From positions 930,001-994,000 of the forward strand of contig NZ_ML214297.1 in the NCBI RefSeq assembly GCF_004698125.1: 64,000 bases of DNA, given 5' to 3'. The notes beneath the pieces were generated by a model. That model was not told the DNA's origin. It worked only from the letters and a program-made list of their open reading frames with translations, and did no database searches. A program made the translations under genes and the position numbers. Shown here one piece after another: positions 22,485-32,434 of this stretch (position 1 is its first letter; each line of letters opens with the position of its first letter). This stretch comes from Halosimplex halophilum (GTDB taxonomy: Archaea; Halobacteriota; Halobacteria; Halobacteriales; Haloarculaceae).

Positions 22485-23831
22485 ATGGAACTTCCCCGTG
22501 GTGACGAGTCGTCGGTCGAACCCGACGAGACGACCATCGCGACGCGCGGGCGCGAGGTGGAAGGCGTCGCGGTCGGGACCGTGCTGGGCGAACTCCCGCG
22601 GCCGACGGTCGCCTGGTCGGAGGGCGGTCAGCGGGTCGCCGCCGGCGGGTCGGCGGCGACGATCACGGCCGACGGCCCCGACCGGTTCGACCGCGTCCGG
22701 CGCGCCGGCGAGTCGCTGTTCGCCGGCCGCACCGTCGCCGCCGACCTGCCCCGGGCCGCACGGCCGCGCCTGTTCGGCGGCTTCGCGTTCCACGAGGGCG
22801 ACAAGGACTCGGGGGACTCGCCGTGGGACGGCTTCCCCGACGCGCAGTTCGTGCTCCCGGCCGTCCAGGTCGTCCGGACCGACGAGGACTCGACCTGGGT
22901 CGTCGCGACCGCCACCGGGCCGTCGGCGGCCGCCGAGGCCGAAGCGCGGCTCGAGGAGTGGACCGACCGGGTCGAGGCCCTCGACGACGCGCCCCCCGAA
23001 TCCGGACCCGGTATCGAACGCCGCACGTTCACGCCCGACGACGCCGGCTGGCGCCGGCAGGTCGAGGCGGCCGTCGAGCGCATCCGCCGCGGGACGCTCC
23101 GGAAGGTCGTCCTCGCGGGGGCGCTGACCGTCGACCTGCGCGACGAGCTGTCGATCCCCGGCGTGTACGAACGGCTCTCGGCGACCTACCCCGACTGTTT
23201 CCGCTTCCTCGTCGCGCCCGAGGGCGGCGGCCAGTTCTTCGGCGCGACGCCCGAGCGGCTGATCAGCAGGGACGGCCGGACCGTCCGGACGGAGGCGCTG
23301 GCCGGGTCGACCGGCCGGGGCGACACGCCCGAGGAGGACGAGTGGCTCGCCAGCGAGCTGCAGGACAGCGAGAAGGACCGCCACGAGCACGACCTCGTCG
23401 TCGAGGCGATCAAGACGCAACTGGACCCCTACGCCACGTCGATCTCGACGGGCGACCGGACGGTGCGCCGGCTGGCGACGGTCCAGCACCTCCAGACGCC
23501 GGTGACGGCCGAACTCGCCGAGGACGACCACGTCCTCTCGCTGGTCGAGGCGCTGCACCCGACGCCGGCCGTCGGCGGCCTCCCGCCCGACGAGGCGCTG
23601 GAGACGATCAAGGAGACCGAGGCGTTCGACCGCGGCTGGTACGCCTCGCCGGTCGGGTGGTTCGACGCCGAGGGCGACGGCACGTTCGCGGTCGCCATCC
23701 GCTCGGCGGTCGCGGCCGGCCGACGGGCGACGCTGTTCGCCGGTAACGGCATCGTCGGCGACAGCGACCCCGACCGCGAGTGGGACGAGGTACAGCTGAA
23801 GTACCGACCGGTCCTCGACGCGCTCGAATGA
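22485..23831 (+). CDS. menF: Isochorismate synthase
   Basis: 448 residues of the chorismate-binding family: RRGTLRKVVLAGALTVDLRD, FLVAPEGGGQFFGATPERLI, TEALAGSTGRGDTPEEDEWL, ELQDSEKDRHEHDLVVEAIK, LHPTPAVGGLPPDEALETI, GWYASPVGWFDAEGDGTFAV. The Glu-His and catalytic Lys/Glu regions are intact. It converts chorismate to isochorismate, the first committed step of menaquinone synthesis, and overlaps menD by four bases (ATGA). Confidence 0.93.
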   Translation: MELPRGDESSVEPDETTIATRGREVEGVAVGTVLGELPRPTVAWSEGGQRVAAGGSAATITADGPDRFDRVRRAGESLFAGRTVAADLPRAARPRLFGGFAFHEGDKDSGDSPWDGFPDAQFVLPAVQVVRTDEDSTWVVATATGPSAAAEAEARLEEWTDRVEALDDAPPESGPGIERRTFTPDDAGWRRQVEAAVERIRRGTLRKVVLAGALTVDLRDELSIPGVYERLSATYPDCFRFLVAPEGGGQFFGATPERLISRDGRTVRTEALAGSTGRGDTPEEDEWLASELQDSEKDRHEHDLVVEAIKTQLDPYATSISTGDRTVRRLATVQHLQTPVTAELAEDDHVLSLVEALHPTPAVGGLPPDEALETIKETEAFDRGWYASPVGWFDAEGDGTFAVAIRSAVAAGRRATLFAGNGIVGDSDPDREWDEVQLKYRPVLDALE

Positions 23832-25627
23832 CCGCACCGAACCGCGCGACGCTGTGGGGCCGGACGCTCGTCGACGAACTCGCGAAGAGCGGCGTCACCG
23901 GTGCCGTCGTCTCGCCGGGGAGCCGCTCGACGCCGCTGACGGTCGCACTGGCCGAACACGACGACATAGAGACGTACTCCGTCCTCGACGAGCGGTCGGC
24001 GGCCTTCTTCGCGCTCGGCCGCGGCCGCCGCACCGGCGAGCCGACCGCCGTCGTCTGCACCTCCGGGACGGCCGCCGCCAACTACCACCCGGCCGTGGTC
24101 GAGGCCAGCCAGTCGCGGGTCCCGCTGCTGGTGCTCACGGCGGACCGCCCGGCCGAACTGGTCGACAGCGGCGCCAACCAGACCGTCGACCAGGAGCAGC
24201 TCTACGGCGACGCCGTCCGGTGGTACAAGACCCTGCCCGAACCCGCGCCCGAACCCCGGCGGCTCCGGTCGCTCCGGGTGGCCGCCGACCGCGCCGTCGC
24301 GAAGACGACCGGCGCGAACCCCGGGCCCGTCCACCTCAACGTCCCGGTCGCCAAGCCGCTCGAACCGACCGAGGAACCCGGCGACGTACCGGATTCGCTG
24401 GCAGACGATGCACCGCTGGCCGTCGAGGGCCGGGACGGCCCGTTCGTCAGGACGACGGCCGGCCGGGTCGAACCCGACGACGCCGCGATGGCCGACATCG
24501 CGGCCGCCCTCGAATCGGCCGACCGCGGCCTGGTCGTCGCCGGCCCGCTGAACCCCGGCCGCTGTGACCCGGAAGCGGTCGCCGAGTTGCTCGACGCGAC
24601 CGGTTTCCCGCTGCTGGCCGACCCGCTGTCGGGGCTCCGCTACGGGCCGCTGGTCGAGGACCACCTCGTCGCGGGCGGCTACGACTCGTATCTCGACGCC
24701 GACGGCTGGCCCGACCCCGACGTGGTCCTCCGGGTGGGCGCCTCGCCCACGTCGAAGGTACTCCGGCGGTTTCTGCGCGACGCCGACGCCCGGCAGGTCG
24801 TCGTCGACCCGGCCGGCGACTGGCCCGAGGCGGAGTTCACCGCGACCGACTACGTCGAGGCCGATCCCAGTGGGACCGCCGGTGCGCTGGCCGAGCGGGT
24901 CGACGACCGGTCGGCCCTCGACGGTGCCAGCGGCGACACCGCGGAAGGGGCCGCCGCGGCGTGGCGCCGGCGGTTCGAGCGCGCGGAGACGGCCCACTGG
25001 GACCTCGTCGACGAGGCTGCCGACGACGAACTGTTCGAGGGGGCCGTCCTCTCGGAAGTCGTCGCCGGCGCGCCGGACCCCGCGACGGTGTTCGTCTCAA
25101 ACAGCATGCCGGTCCGGGACTGCGACCGCTTCGGACGGCCCCGGCCCGCGGAGCTCACCGTGCTGGGAAACCGCGGCGCCAGCGGCATCGACGGGATCAC
25201 CAGCACCGCGCTGGGCGCCGGGAGCGCCACCGACGACCCGCTCGTCGTCGTCACCGGCGACCTGGCCTACTACCACGACATGAACGGCCTGCTCTCGGTC
25301 GCCCGCTGCGGCGTCGACGCGACGATCGTCCTGATCAACAACGACGGCGGCGGCATCTTCCACATCCTGCCCATCGAGGAGTTCGACCCGCCCTTCACCG
25401 AGCAGTTCGTTACCCCCCACGGCCTCGACTTCGAGCCGTCGGCGGACCTGTACGGGCTGGCGTTCCGCCGCGCGACCGACATCGACGACTTCGCGGCGGC
25501 CTACCGCGAGTCGCTCGACACCGACGGGACGCAGGTCGTCGAGGTGCGGACCGACGGCGAGGCGAGCCACCGCCGCCGGGAGCGACTACACGAGCGCGTC
25601 CGCGAGCGGGTCGCCCGCGAGCTGTAG
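23828..25627 (+). CDS. menD: SEPHCHC synthase (MenD), thiamine-diphosphate enzyme
   Basis: 599 residues from the ATG overlapping the menF stop. N-terminal SPGSRSTPLTVALAEHDDIE and VLDERSAAFFALG with the catalytic-type Glu; CTSGTAAANYHPAVVEASQS; C-terminal ThDP site GNRGASGIDG, TGDLAYYHDMNGLL and INNDGGGIFHILP. It adds the succinyl-semialdehyde unit from 2-oxoglutarate to isochorismate. The overlap with menF gives coupled production of successive enzymes. Confidence 0.95.
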   Translation: MTAPNRATLWGRTLVDELAKSGVTGAVVSPGSRSTPLTVALAEHDDIETYSVLDERSAAFFALGRGRRTGEPTAVVCTSGTAAANYHPAVVEASQSRVPLLVLTADRPAELVDSGANQTVDQEQLYGDAVRWYKTLPEPAPEPRRLRSLRVAADRAVAKTTGANPGPVHLNVPVAKPLEPTEEPGDVPDSLADDAPLAVEGRDGPFVRTTAGRVEPDDAAMADIAAALESADRGLVVAGPLNPGRCDPEAVAELLDATGFPLLADPLSGLRYGPLVEDHLVAGGYDSYLDADGWPDPDVVLRVGASPTSKVLRRFLRDADARQVVVDPAGDWPEAEFTATDYVEADPSGTAGALAERVDDRSALDGASGDTAEGAAAAWRRRFERAETAHWDLVDEAADDELFEGAVLSEVVAGAPDPATVFVSNSMPVRDCDRFGRPRPAELTVLGNRGASGIDGITSTALGAGSATDDPLVVVTGDLAYYHDMNGLLSVARCGVDATIVLINNDGGGIFHILPIEEFDPPFTEQFVTPHGLDFEPSADLYGLAFRRATDIDDFAAAYRESLDTDGTQVVEVRTDGEASHRRRERLHERVRERVAREL

Positions 25628-25636
25628 GGCGGCCGC

Positions 25637-26734
25637 TCACGACCGCACGAGCGTGAACGTCAGGACGGACATCCCGAGCGGGACCCACGTCGCGGTCAGG
25701 CCGATCACCCCGGCCAGCGAGAAGACGCTGAGTGCCGGGAGCGCGAGCAGGAGTATCGGCACGACCACGCTCCAGAGGCCGAAGACGAGGATCGCGGCCT
25801 CCGGGATCGACAGCAGGTAGGCGACGGTCAGCAGCGTGCAGACGCCGACGACCACCCGTGCGACGAGCGGAAAGGCGGGGTACAGCGTCGCGGCGACGAA
25901 GAAGGGGTAACAGACGAACGTCGATACCAGCAGGACGACCGACTGGTCGACCGGGAACAGCCGGCTGAGCCGGAGCCCGCGACCCTTGTCGGGGCCGTTA
26001 CGAACGGCCCAGGCGCCGGTTGCGTCCCACGAGTTCCACGACCAGTCGGCGTTCGGTCCGTCCGAAGCGCCCGCGGCCGCCTGCCGCTGCGCCGAGGGCG
26101 AGTCCCCGCTCGCGCCGGCGCTCCGACCGGCCGTCCGCCCGCTGGACTGCCACGACGGCCCCGTCGACCCGGTCGTCGACCGGGTCGTCCCACCCGACGG
26201 GTCCGCACTCGTCGCACGGCCGTCACCTCGCCCGCGCTCGCGCCCTCGCGCTCGCTCGCGACGGCGCCGGTCGGTCCCCCGCGCGGACCGCCCGCCGCCC
26301 GCCCGTCGCCCGCGCTGCTGTGACCCGCGCCACGTGCTCTCGCCCGTCGAAGCCCGGTCCGACCCGCTCCGACGACCGTCGTCCCCGCTTCGCCCCGCTT
26401 CGGTGCCCGGGTCGGGGCCGCCCGGCCGCGATTGGGCCGTGGACGCCTCGTCCGATCCGGCGTCACCGTCCCCGGCAGCCGTCCGGGTCGACCCGGCGTC
26501 GGGCGTCCCCTCCCCGGTGTAAGCCGCGTGGCCGAGGCGGTCGTACCTGGCGCGCTCCTCGTCGTCGGTCAGCACGCGCTTGGCCTTGTTGAGCCGTTTC
26601 GTGCGCTCCCCCGCGTCGACCTCGTCGCTCACGTCCGGGTGGACCCGCTTGATGGCCGCCCGGTAGGCGTCCTCGATCTCCTCGGTCGTCGCGTCCTCGT
26701 CGACGCCGAGACGGTCGTAGAAGGTCTCTGTCAT
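25637..26734 (-). CDS. DnaJ-domain membrane protein
   Basis: 365 residues from MTETFYDRLG. J-domain in residues 1-65 with the HPD motif (KRVHPDVSDE). Residues about 70-240 are a low-complexity, Gly/Ser/Arg-rich linker. The C-terminus has four hydrophobic segments (QSVVLLVSTFVCYPFFVAAT; LVARVVVGVCTLLTVAYLLS; AAILVFGLWSVVVPILLLA; VFSLAGVIGLTATWVPLGM). It may recruit DnaK/Hsp70 to the membrane. It is convergent with menD, nine bases apart. Confidence 0.8.
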   Translation of the reverse strand: MTETFYDRLGVDEDATTEEIEDAYRAAIKRVHPDVSDEVDAGERTKRLNKAKRVLTDDEERARYDRLGHAAYTGEGTPDAGSTRTAAGDGDAGSDEASTAQSRPGGPDPGTEAGRSGDDGRRSGSDRASTGESTWRGSQQRGRRAGGGRSARGTDRRRRERARGRERGRGDGRATSADPSGGTTRSTTGSTGPSWQSSGRTAGRSAGASGDSPSAQRQAAAGASDGPNADWSWNSWDATGAWAVRNGPDKGRGLRLSRLFPVDQSVVLLVSTFVCYPFFVAATLYPAFPLVARVVVGVCTLLTVAYLLSIPEAAILVFGLWSVVVPILLLALPALSVFSLAGVIGLTATWVPLGMSVLTFTLVRS

Positions 26735-26881
26735 GGGGAGCGCCGTAAATCGTCCCGACTTCGCGGGCCGACGATAAAATGGCTGTGCCCGAACTATCGG
26801 AATCGATAGCGGGCGGCGGGTCGACGACGGGCCCCATCCGCCGACCGGAACGCACTTCTCCGCCCCTTTCAGACGGCTCAC

Positions 26882-27268
26882 ATGTCACGACAGACCGTCT
26901 CCAGCGACACCGAGTGGGAAGCGCACGTCGGCTATTCGCGGGCCGTCGCGGTCGACGGACAGGTCCACGTCTCCGGGACGACGCCGGTCGACGACGACGG
27001 CGCGGTGATCGGCGACGGCCCCTACGAACAGACGAGGGCCGCGCTCGAGATCGTCGAAGGCGCCCTCGACGACGCAGGCGCGAGCATCGCGGACGTGGTC
27101 CGCACGCGACTGTACGTCACCGACATCGACGACTACGAGGCGGTCGGCCGCGCCCACGGCGAGGTGTTCGCGGACGTGCGCCCCGCCTCGACGATGGTCG
27201 AGGTGAGCCGCCTCGTCGACGAGGACTTCCGGGTCGAAGTCGAGGCGACGGCCGTCCGCTCGGACTGA
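26882..27268 (+). CDS. RidA/YjgF family deaminase
   Basis: 128 residues. GYSRAVAVDGQVHVSGTTPV, LEIVEGALDDAGASIADVVR, RTRLYVTDIDDYEAVGRAHG and PASTMVEVSRLVDEDFRVEV are RidA-family motifs, including the Arg in the R-x-R-x-Y/F segment that binds the imine substrate. It likely hydrolyses reactive enamines/imines from PLP enzymes. Thirty-four bases separate it from menB, so the two may be co-transcribed. Confidence 0.88.
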   Translation: MSRQTVSSDTEWEAHVGYSRAVAVDGQVHVSGTTPVDDDGAVIGDGPYEQTRAALEIVEGALDDAGASIADVVRTRLYVTDIDDYEAVGRAHGEVFADVRPASTMVEVSRLVDEDFRVEVEATAVRSD

Positions 27269-27302
27269 GAATCTTTTTGCGCGGTCCGACCGGAGGACCC
27301 GC

Positions 27303-28199
27303 ATGGTCTCGGAGATCTTCGACCCCGACCGCTGGGAGCCGGTCGACGCCGTCGACTTCCGCGATATCACCTACCACCGCGGGACCGACACGCCCGCGGT
27401 CCGCATCGCCTTCGACCGCCCCGAGGTCCGCAACGCCTTCCGCCCGGGCACCGTCGACGAACTCTCCACCGCGCTCGACCACGCCAAGCGCCAGTCCGAT
27501 ATCGGCTGCGTCCTCCTCACCGGCAACGGCCCGTCGCCGAAGGACGGCGGCTGGGCCTTCTGCTCGGGGGGCGACCAGTCCGTCCGGGGCGACGACGGCT
27601 ACGAGTACCAGGGGGACGACGCCGACCGCGACGACGCCGCGGAGGCCGGGCGCCTCCACATCCTCGAGGTCCAGCGCCAGATCCGCCACATCCCCAAGCC
27701 CGTCGTCGCCGTCGTCCCCGGCTGGGCCGTCGGCGGCGGCCACTCGCTGCACGTCGTCTGCGACCTCACGCTGGCCTCCGACGACCACGCCAAGTTCCTC
27801 CAGACCGACCCCGACGTGGCCTCCTTCGACGCCGGTTTCGGCTCCGCCTACCTCGCCCGCCAGGTCGGCCAGAAGAAGGCCCGCGAGATCTTCTTCCTCG
27901 GCAAGACCTACGACGCCGCGGAAGCGGCGGACATGGGCATGGTCAACGAGGCCGTCCCCCACGACGAACTGGAGGAGACCGCCATAGAGTGGGCCGACCG
28001 CATCACCAGCAAGTCCCCGATGGCCATCCGCATGCTCAAGTACGGGTTCAACATGGCCGACGACGGCATGGTCGGCCAGCAGGTCTTCGCCGGCGAGGCC
28101 ACCCGCCTCGGCTACATGACCGACGAAGCGAAAGAGGGCCGCGACGCCTTCAACGAGGGCCGCGACCCCGACTTCGACGACTACGACTGGTTCTACTAG
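27303..28199 (+). CDS. menB: 1,4-dihydroxy-2-naphthoyl-CoA synthase
   Basis: 298 residues. Crotonase fold with MenB-specific features: RNAFRPGTVDELSTALDHAK, FCSGGDQSVRG (Gly-Gly-Asp-Gln), VPGWAVGGGHSLHVVCDLTL, TDPDVASFDAGFGSAYLARQ and the C-terminal GYMTDEAKEGRDAF. It closes the naphthoquinone ring from o-succinylbenzoyl-CoA. Element copy B begins two bases after the stop codon. Confidence 0.95.
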   Translation: MVSEIFDPDRWEPVDAVDFRDITYHRGTDTPAVRIAFDRPEVRNAFRPGTVDELSTALDHAKRQSDIGCVLLTGNGPSPKDGGWAFCSGGDQSVRGDDGYEYQGDDADRDDAAEAGRLHILEVQRQIRHIPKPVVAVVPGWAVGGGHSLHVVCDLTLASDDHAKFLQTDPDVASFDAGFGSAYLARQVGQKKAREIFFLGKTYDAAEAADMGMVNEAVPHDELEETAIEWADRITSKSPMAIRMLKYGFNMADDGMVGQQVFAGEATRLGYMTDEAKEGRDAFNEGRDPDFDDYDWFY

Positions 28200-28201
28200 G
28201 A

Positions 28202-28326
28202 CCCACTTTTTCGCTCGGGGGTGTCCTCGGTCGCCAGCGGCGACCTGCGGGCACCCCCGAGCCAAAAACTTGGGGAAAAAGAGCCGGACGACTCGGTCGC
28301 TCCGCTCCCTCGCGTCCGGTAGTTGA
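28202..28326 (+). repeat. Structured dispersed element, copy B
   Basis: Same architecture as copy A with different stem sequences: CCCACTTTTT; P1 GCTCGGGGGTG/CACCCCCGAGC (28213-28223/28252-28262); TCCTC; P2 GGTCGCC-agc-GGCGACC (28229-28245); TGCGGG; AAAAACTTGGGGAAAAAG (28264-28281); P3 CCGGACG/CGTCCGG. P4 is absent. It lies directly after menB, so the U-run could also end that transcript. Confidence 0.75.
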
Positions 28327-28465
28327 ACTTGTGCCGCACCGCCCCGCTCCGCACCGCTTCCGCGACCGCCCACCGCAACTGCTCGCCGCGGCCGCCCGCT
28401 TCCGGCAGTTCGTTCGGCCTTCCCGACAGACTCAAGACCGTGTCGGCTGTCCAACTGGATCCGCT

Positions 28466-29101
28466 ATGCACCTCGTCCTCGACTACGGCGGCGTCATCGT
28501 CGAACACGGCGACGAACGCGAGCACGCGGACGTGCTGGGCGTCGACCCCGGGACCGACCCGTACCCCGGCTGGATCGCCTACTTCGCGTACCGCGACGGC
28601 TTTCTCGACAGCACGGCCGACTACGTCGACCTCCTCTCGACGCTCACCGGAGCGTCCCCCGAAGCGTGCTACGAGTACCTCGAACGGACGTGGCTCGACC
28701 CGGAGGTCCCCGAGGAGCACACCGAGGTTCTCCGCGACCTCGCGGACGACCACACGCTCGTCCTCTTCGGCAACATGGTGGAGCCGTGGGTCGAGACGGT
28801 CCTCTCGGAGCACGGCGCCCTGTCGTGTTTCGACGACCTCGTCGTCTCCTCGGCGATCGAACGGCCGAAACCCCACCCGAGGGGCTATTTCGAGTGTCTC
28901 CCCGAGGGCGACGAACCGGTCGCGTTCGTCAGCGACGAGTACAACGAGGACCTCGTGATGGGCGAGTGCCTCGGGATGCAGTCGGTGTGGATCGAGAACG
29001 CCGACGACGAGACGCCCTGCCGGGAACCCGACGTTCGGATCGCCTCGCTCGCCGACCTCCCGGACGTCCTCGCTGCGGACGGACTCTCCTCCCCCCAGTG
29101 A
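28466..29101 (+). CDS. HAD-family hydrolase
   Basis: 211 residues. Motif I is LVLDYGGVIVE: the nucleophile Asp is present but the usual D-x-D second Asp is Gly, as in the D-x-G-G-V subgroup. Motif II is LVLFGNM, motif III Lys in ERPKPHPRGYFE, motif IV FVSDEYNEDLVMG. It is probably a small-molecule phosphatase or haloacid-dehalogenase-like enzyme; substrate unknown. Located between copy B and the secreted nucleotidase gene. Confidence 0.8.
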   Translation: MHLVLDYGGVIVEHGDEREHADVLGVDPGTDPYPGWIAYFAYRDGFLDSTADYVDLLSTLTGASPEACYEYLERTWLDPEVPEEHTEVLRDLADDHTLVLFGNMVEPWVETVLSEHGALSCFDDLVVSSAIERPKPHPRGYFECLPEGDEPVAFVSDEYNEDLVMGECLGMQSVWIENADDETPCREPDVRIASLADLPDVLAADGLSSPQ

Positions 29102-29239
29102 CGGTCTTCCGGCAGTTGCGCCCGCTCGCTCGTCCCGATACTGGAAGGGTCCGCTCGGGAGCAGCAGGGATCGCTCCCTATCGCTACGTACGATCATTAC
29201 CAAGTTTCAAATGGAATTCCTGCTGATAGTAAGACGACC

Positions 29240-32200
29240 GTGTCCAGGAATCATCCACAGGGGAGTGGCAAGCTTCTCGCAGTAGCGACGGCGGTGATGC
29301 TGGTCGCGTCGGCGGTGCCGGCGGTGGTGCCGACCGCGACGGCGCAGGCCGGCAACGCGGAGGTATCGATCGAGGAGATCCAGCGACCCGACGGTCCGAC
29401 GGACGCCTCGCCGTACGTCGGGGAGAACGTCACCACCAGGGGGACGGTGACAGCCGTCGTGGCGGAAGGGTACTACATCCAGAACGGCTCCGGCGCCTAC
29501 AGCGGCGTCTACGTCTACACCGGAGGCCAGCCGAGCGTGGCGCCCGGCGACGCCGTCGAGGTGACGGCGCCGGTCACCGAGTACTACAACCTGACGGAAC
29601 TCGACGCCACCGCGGCGAGCGCGTCGACGACAGTGACCGGCACGGCGCCGACACCCGACCCCGTCGAACTCGACACCGGCGCGGTCGGACAGGAGCGCTA
29701 CGAGGGCGTGCTCGTCACCGTGTCGAACGCGACGGTCACGGCGACGCCCGGCCAGTACGGCGAGTGGGCCGTCGACGACGGCTCCGGGGAGATCGCAGTC
29801 GACGACGTGACCGCCGGCGACGCGACGACGCCCAACGAGACCGGACTGGTCGTCGCGGACCTGACCGGGCCGGTCGCCTACAACTTCGGCGCGTTCAAGA
29901 TCCAGCCGAAGGCGGTCGGCGAGATCGCAGAGCCGACCGACGGCGGCTCGCCGGGCGACGGGACCCCGGCGGATCCGCCCGCGAACGCGACGACGCTGAC
30001 GATCCTCTCGTACAACGACGTGCAGACGGCGGCCTCGAACCCGACCGCGATGGGTCGACTCGCCGGCGCGGTGAACGAGCGACGGGCGGCCCACGAGAAC
30101 CCGACCGTCGTCGTCGGCGGGGGCGACCAGGTGAGCCCGAGTTCGCTCTCGCCGGTCAGCAACTGGACGGTGCCGGTCGCGGCGACCAACGTCGTCGACC
30201 CGGCGGCCGACGTGGTCGGCAACCACGACCTCGACTACGGGTTCGACGCGGTGGCCAACTACACGGCCGCCTCGGAGTACCCGTGGCTGCTCGCGAACGT
30301 CCGCGCCGAGGACGGCGGCGGCGTCCCCGGGACGGAGAACTACACCATCGTCGAGCGCGACGGCGTCCGCGTCGGCGTCGTCGGTCTCGTCGACGAGGCC
30401 ATCGGGCCCAAAACGGCCGTCGACTTCGACGAGCGAGGGTACGAGGTCGCCGACTACAGCGAGGTCGGGGCCGAGATCGCGACGGAACTGAAGACCGAGC
30501 GAGACGTGGACGTGGTCGTCGCCGCGGCCCACATCGGGATCGACGACTCGCAGGAGCTCGCCCGCGAGACCGACAACATCGACGTGATCGTCGCCGGCGA
30601 CGACGAGGTCGCCTACGAACCGCAGGTGACGGACGGGACGGTCGTCATGGAGGCGCAGGGGCGGGCGGCCTACCTCGGCGAACTCAACCTCACTGTCGGG
30701 CCGAACGGCAGCGTCGCGATGGCGGACGGTCGCCTGGTCGAGGTGGCCGGCAACGACGCGATTCCGGTCAACGAGACGGTCGAGGGGATCGTCTCCTCGG
30801 CCCGTGGGCAGTACCTCTCCGAGGTCGTCGGGCGGACGACGGTCCCGCTGAACTCGACGTTCGCGGCCAACTACCACGACGAGACGGCGTGGGGCAACCT
30901 CGTCACCGACGCGTTCCGCGCGGAGACGGGCGCCGAGGTCGCGGTCACGAACGCCGGCGGCATCCGCGGCGACTTCGTGATCGAGCCGGGCAACGTCACC
31001 TACGACGACGTGTACACCTCGCTGCCGTTCGGCAACACGCTGGTCACCAAACGGCTCTCGGGCGCGGAACTGCGCGCCCTGCTGGCCAGCCAGGTCGTCA
31101 CGCTCGAATCGGGCACCGGCCAGCAGTACGGCCAGGAGGCCCAGCTGCAGGTCAGCGGCGTCACCTACGAGATGGTGGCCCACGAGGGGGCCGAGCCGCT
31201 CGTCCGCGACGTGTACGTCGGCGGCGAGCCGCTCCGGCCGAACGGGACGTACAACGTGACGGTCAACTCCTACATGGCCGGCTGGGACGACCTCGCCGAC
31301 GACCCCACCGTGAGCACCGACCTCACGCTGTACGGGACCGTGGTCGCCGACTACATCGAGCGGCAGGGAGTCGTCTCGCCGGCGGACACCAACCGGATAC
31401 GGCGCGTCGACCGCGAGGTCGGCACCGAGTGGGTCTTCGGCGCGAACGGGTCGACGGTCCCGGTCCACTACGAGGTGCCCGAGGAAGTCCTGTCGGTCGA
31501 CGAGTCCTCGGCGCGCGTCGAGAACGCCACGGGCGCCGCGCTCCCCGCCGAGCGGGTCCGGTTGACCGGCGACGACCTGCTCGCGTACTTCGACCGCGAC
31601 GAGTTCGGGTCGTTCGCGGCCGCGAGCGACCACCTCGGGCTGTACGCCCGCTACACCGACGCCGAGTACGACGGCCGGCGGAGCTACTTCGAGCGGTCGG
31701 TGCTGAACGGCCACCTCGACGGCTGGGAGCACCTCGCCGCGGAGAACGAGTCGTCCGACGACGGCGGCGACGCGGACCGCGAAACGCCGCGGGAGCTGAG
31801 GACCGAGGCGGTCGCGGCGACCGAGGCGCTCGACGCCGACGCCGGCCGCTACGAGTCGGCCCGCGACCGCGCGAGCGAGCGGTTCGAGGCGTCCAGCGAG
31901 CACTACCGCGGCCCCGTCCGGACGGCGTCGGCGAAACTGTTCACCGACGACGCCGTCGGCGTGCAGGCGCTGACCGCGTTCGCCGGCACCGACGCCGAGG
32001 CCAACGCCACCGCGGCCGCGGACCTGGTCCTGCGCGCCGACAACCGGACCGCGGCCCGCGAACTCGCGGACGCCCGACGGCTGCTGAACGACTCGCGAGA
32101 GGACGTCGACGATCGGGGTATCGTCCGGAGCATGGAGGCCCACCTCGACAACGCCGAGCGGGCCTACGACCGCGCCGAGCGGACGATGGAGCGCGCCCGT

Positions 32201-32329
32201 GCCGCCGAGGGCCGGCGCGCCATCCGCCTGCGCGCGAGCGCGATCCGCCAGCTCCGGCAGTCCTGGCGCCAGTCCCACTGGGTCGTCGAGGATGCCGTCG
32301 AGCGCACGGACGCAGCGACGCCCGAGTGA
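29240..32329 (+). CDS. Secreted 5'-nucleotidase (UshA)-like protein with altered metal site
   Basis: 1029 residues, GTG start. Signal peptide (KLLAVATAVMLVASAVPAVV, then ATAQA). Residues about 45-235 form an OB-fold-like domain. Metallophosphatase domain about 250-470: YNDVQ, VVVGGGDQ, VGNHDLDYG, AAHIG, VAGDDE. 5'-nucleotidase C-terminal domain about 530-720 (GNLVTDAFRAETGAEVAV, TNAGGIRGDF, LPFGNTLV). A coiled-coil tail (about 850-1029) may anchor it to the cell surface. Compared with UshA, the D-x-H His is Gln and the G-H-x-H motif is GDDE, so metal binding differs and nucleotidase activity is uncertain. Confidence 0.85.
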   Translation: MSRNHPQGSGKLLAVATAVMLVASAVPAVVPTATAQAGNAEVSIEEIQRPDGPTDASPYVGENVTTRGTVTAVVAEGYYIQNGSGAYSGVYVYTGGQPSVAPGDAVEVTAPVTEYYNLTELDATAASASTTVTGTAPTPDPVELDTGAVGQERYEGVLVTVSNATVTATPGQYGEWAVDDGSGEIAVDDVTAGDATTPNETGLVVADLTGPVAYNFGAFKIQPKAVGEIAEPTDGGSPGDGTPADPPANATTLTILSYNDVQTAASNPTAMGRLAGAVNERRAAHENPTVVVGGGDQVSPSSLSPVSNWTVPVAATNVVDPAADVVGNHDLDYGFDAVANYTAASEYPWLLANVRAEDGGGVPGTENYTIVERDGVRVGVVGLVDEAIGPKTAVDFDERGYEVADYSEVGAEIATELKTERDVDVVVAAAHIGIDDSQELARETDNIDVIVAGDDEVAYEPQVTDGTVVMEAQGRAAYLGELNLTVGPNGSVAMADGRLVEVAGNDAIPVNETVEGIVSSARGQYLSEVVGRTTVPLNSTFAANYHDETAWGNLVTDAFRAETGAEVAVTNAGGIRGDFVIEPGNVTYDDVYTSLPFGNTLVTKRLSGAELRALLASQVVTLESGTGQQYGQEAQLQVSGVTYEMVAHEGAEPLVRDVYVGGEPLRPNGTYNVTVNSYMAGWDDLADDPTVSTDLTLYGTVVADYIERQGVVSPADTNRIRRVDREVGTEWVFGANGSTVPVHYEVPEEVLSVDESSARVENATGAALPAERVRLTGDDLLAYFDRDEFGSFAAASDHLGLYARYTDAEYDGRRSYFERSVLNGHLDGWEHLAAENESSDDGGDADRETPRELRTEAVAATEALDADAGRYESARDRASERFEASSEHYRGPVRTASAKLFTDDAVGVQALTAFAGTDAEANATAAADLVLRADNRTAARELADARRLLNDSREDVDDRGIVRSMEAHLDNAERAYDRAERTMERARAAEGRRAIRLRASAIRQLRQSWRQSHWVVEDAVERTDAATPE

Positions 32330-32434
32330 GCGGTCGCCGCCGCTGGCGTGCCCGGGCCGGCCGGTCGGGACGGGCCGCGTACCGTTCCCGTCCGCCGGCG
32401 TAACGTTCACCCCGTCGTCGGCCCAAGCCGGGAT

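Noticed and set aside
27303-28199. Generic enoyl-CoA hydratase
   Set aside because: MenB-specific motifs (GGDQSVRG, TDPDVASFDAGFG) and location among men genes support DHNA-CoA synthase.
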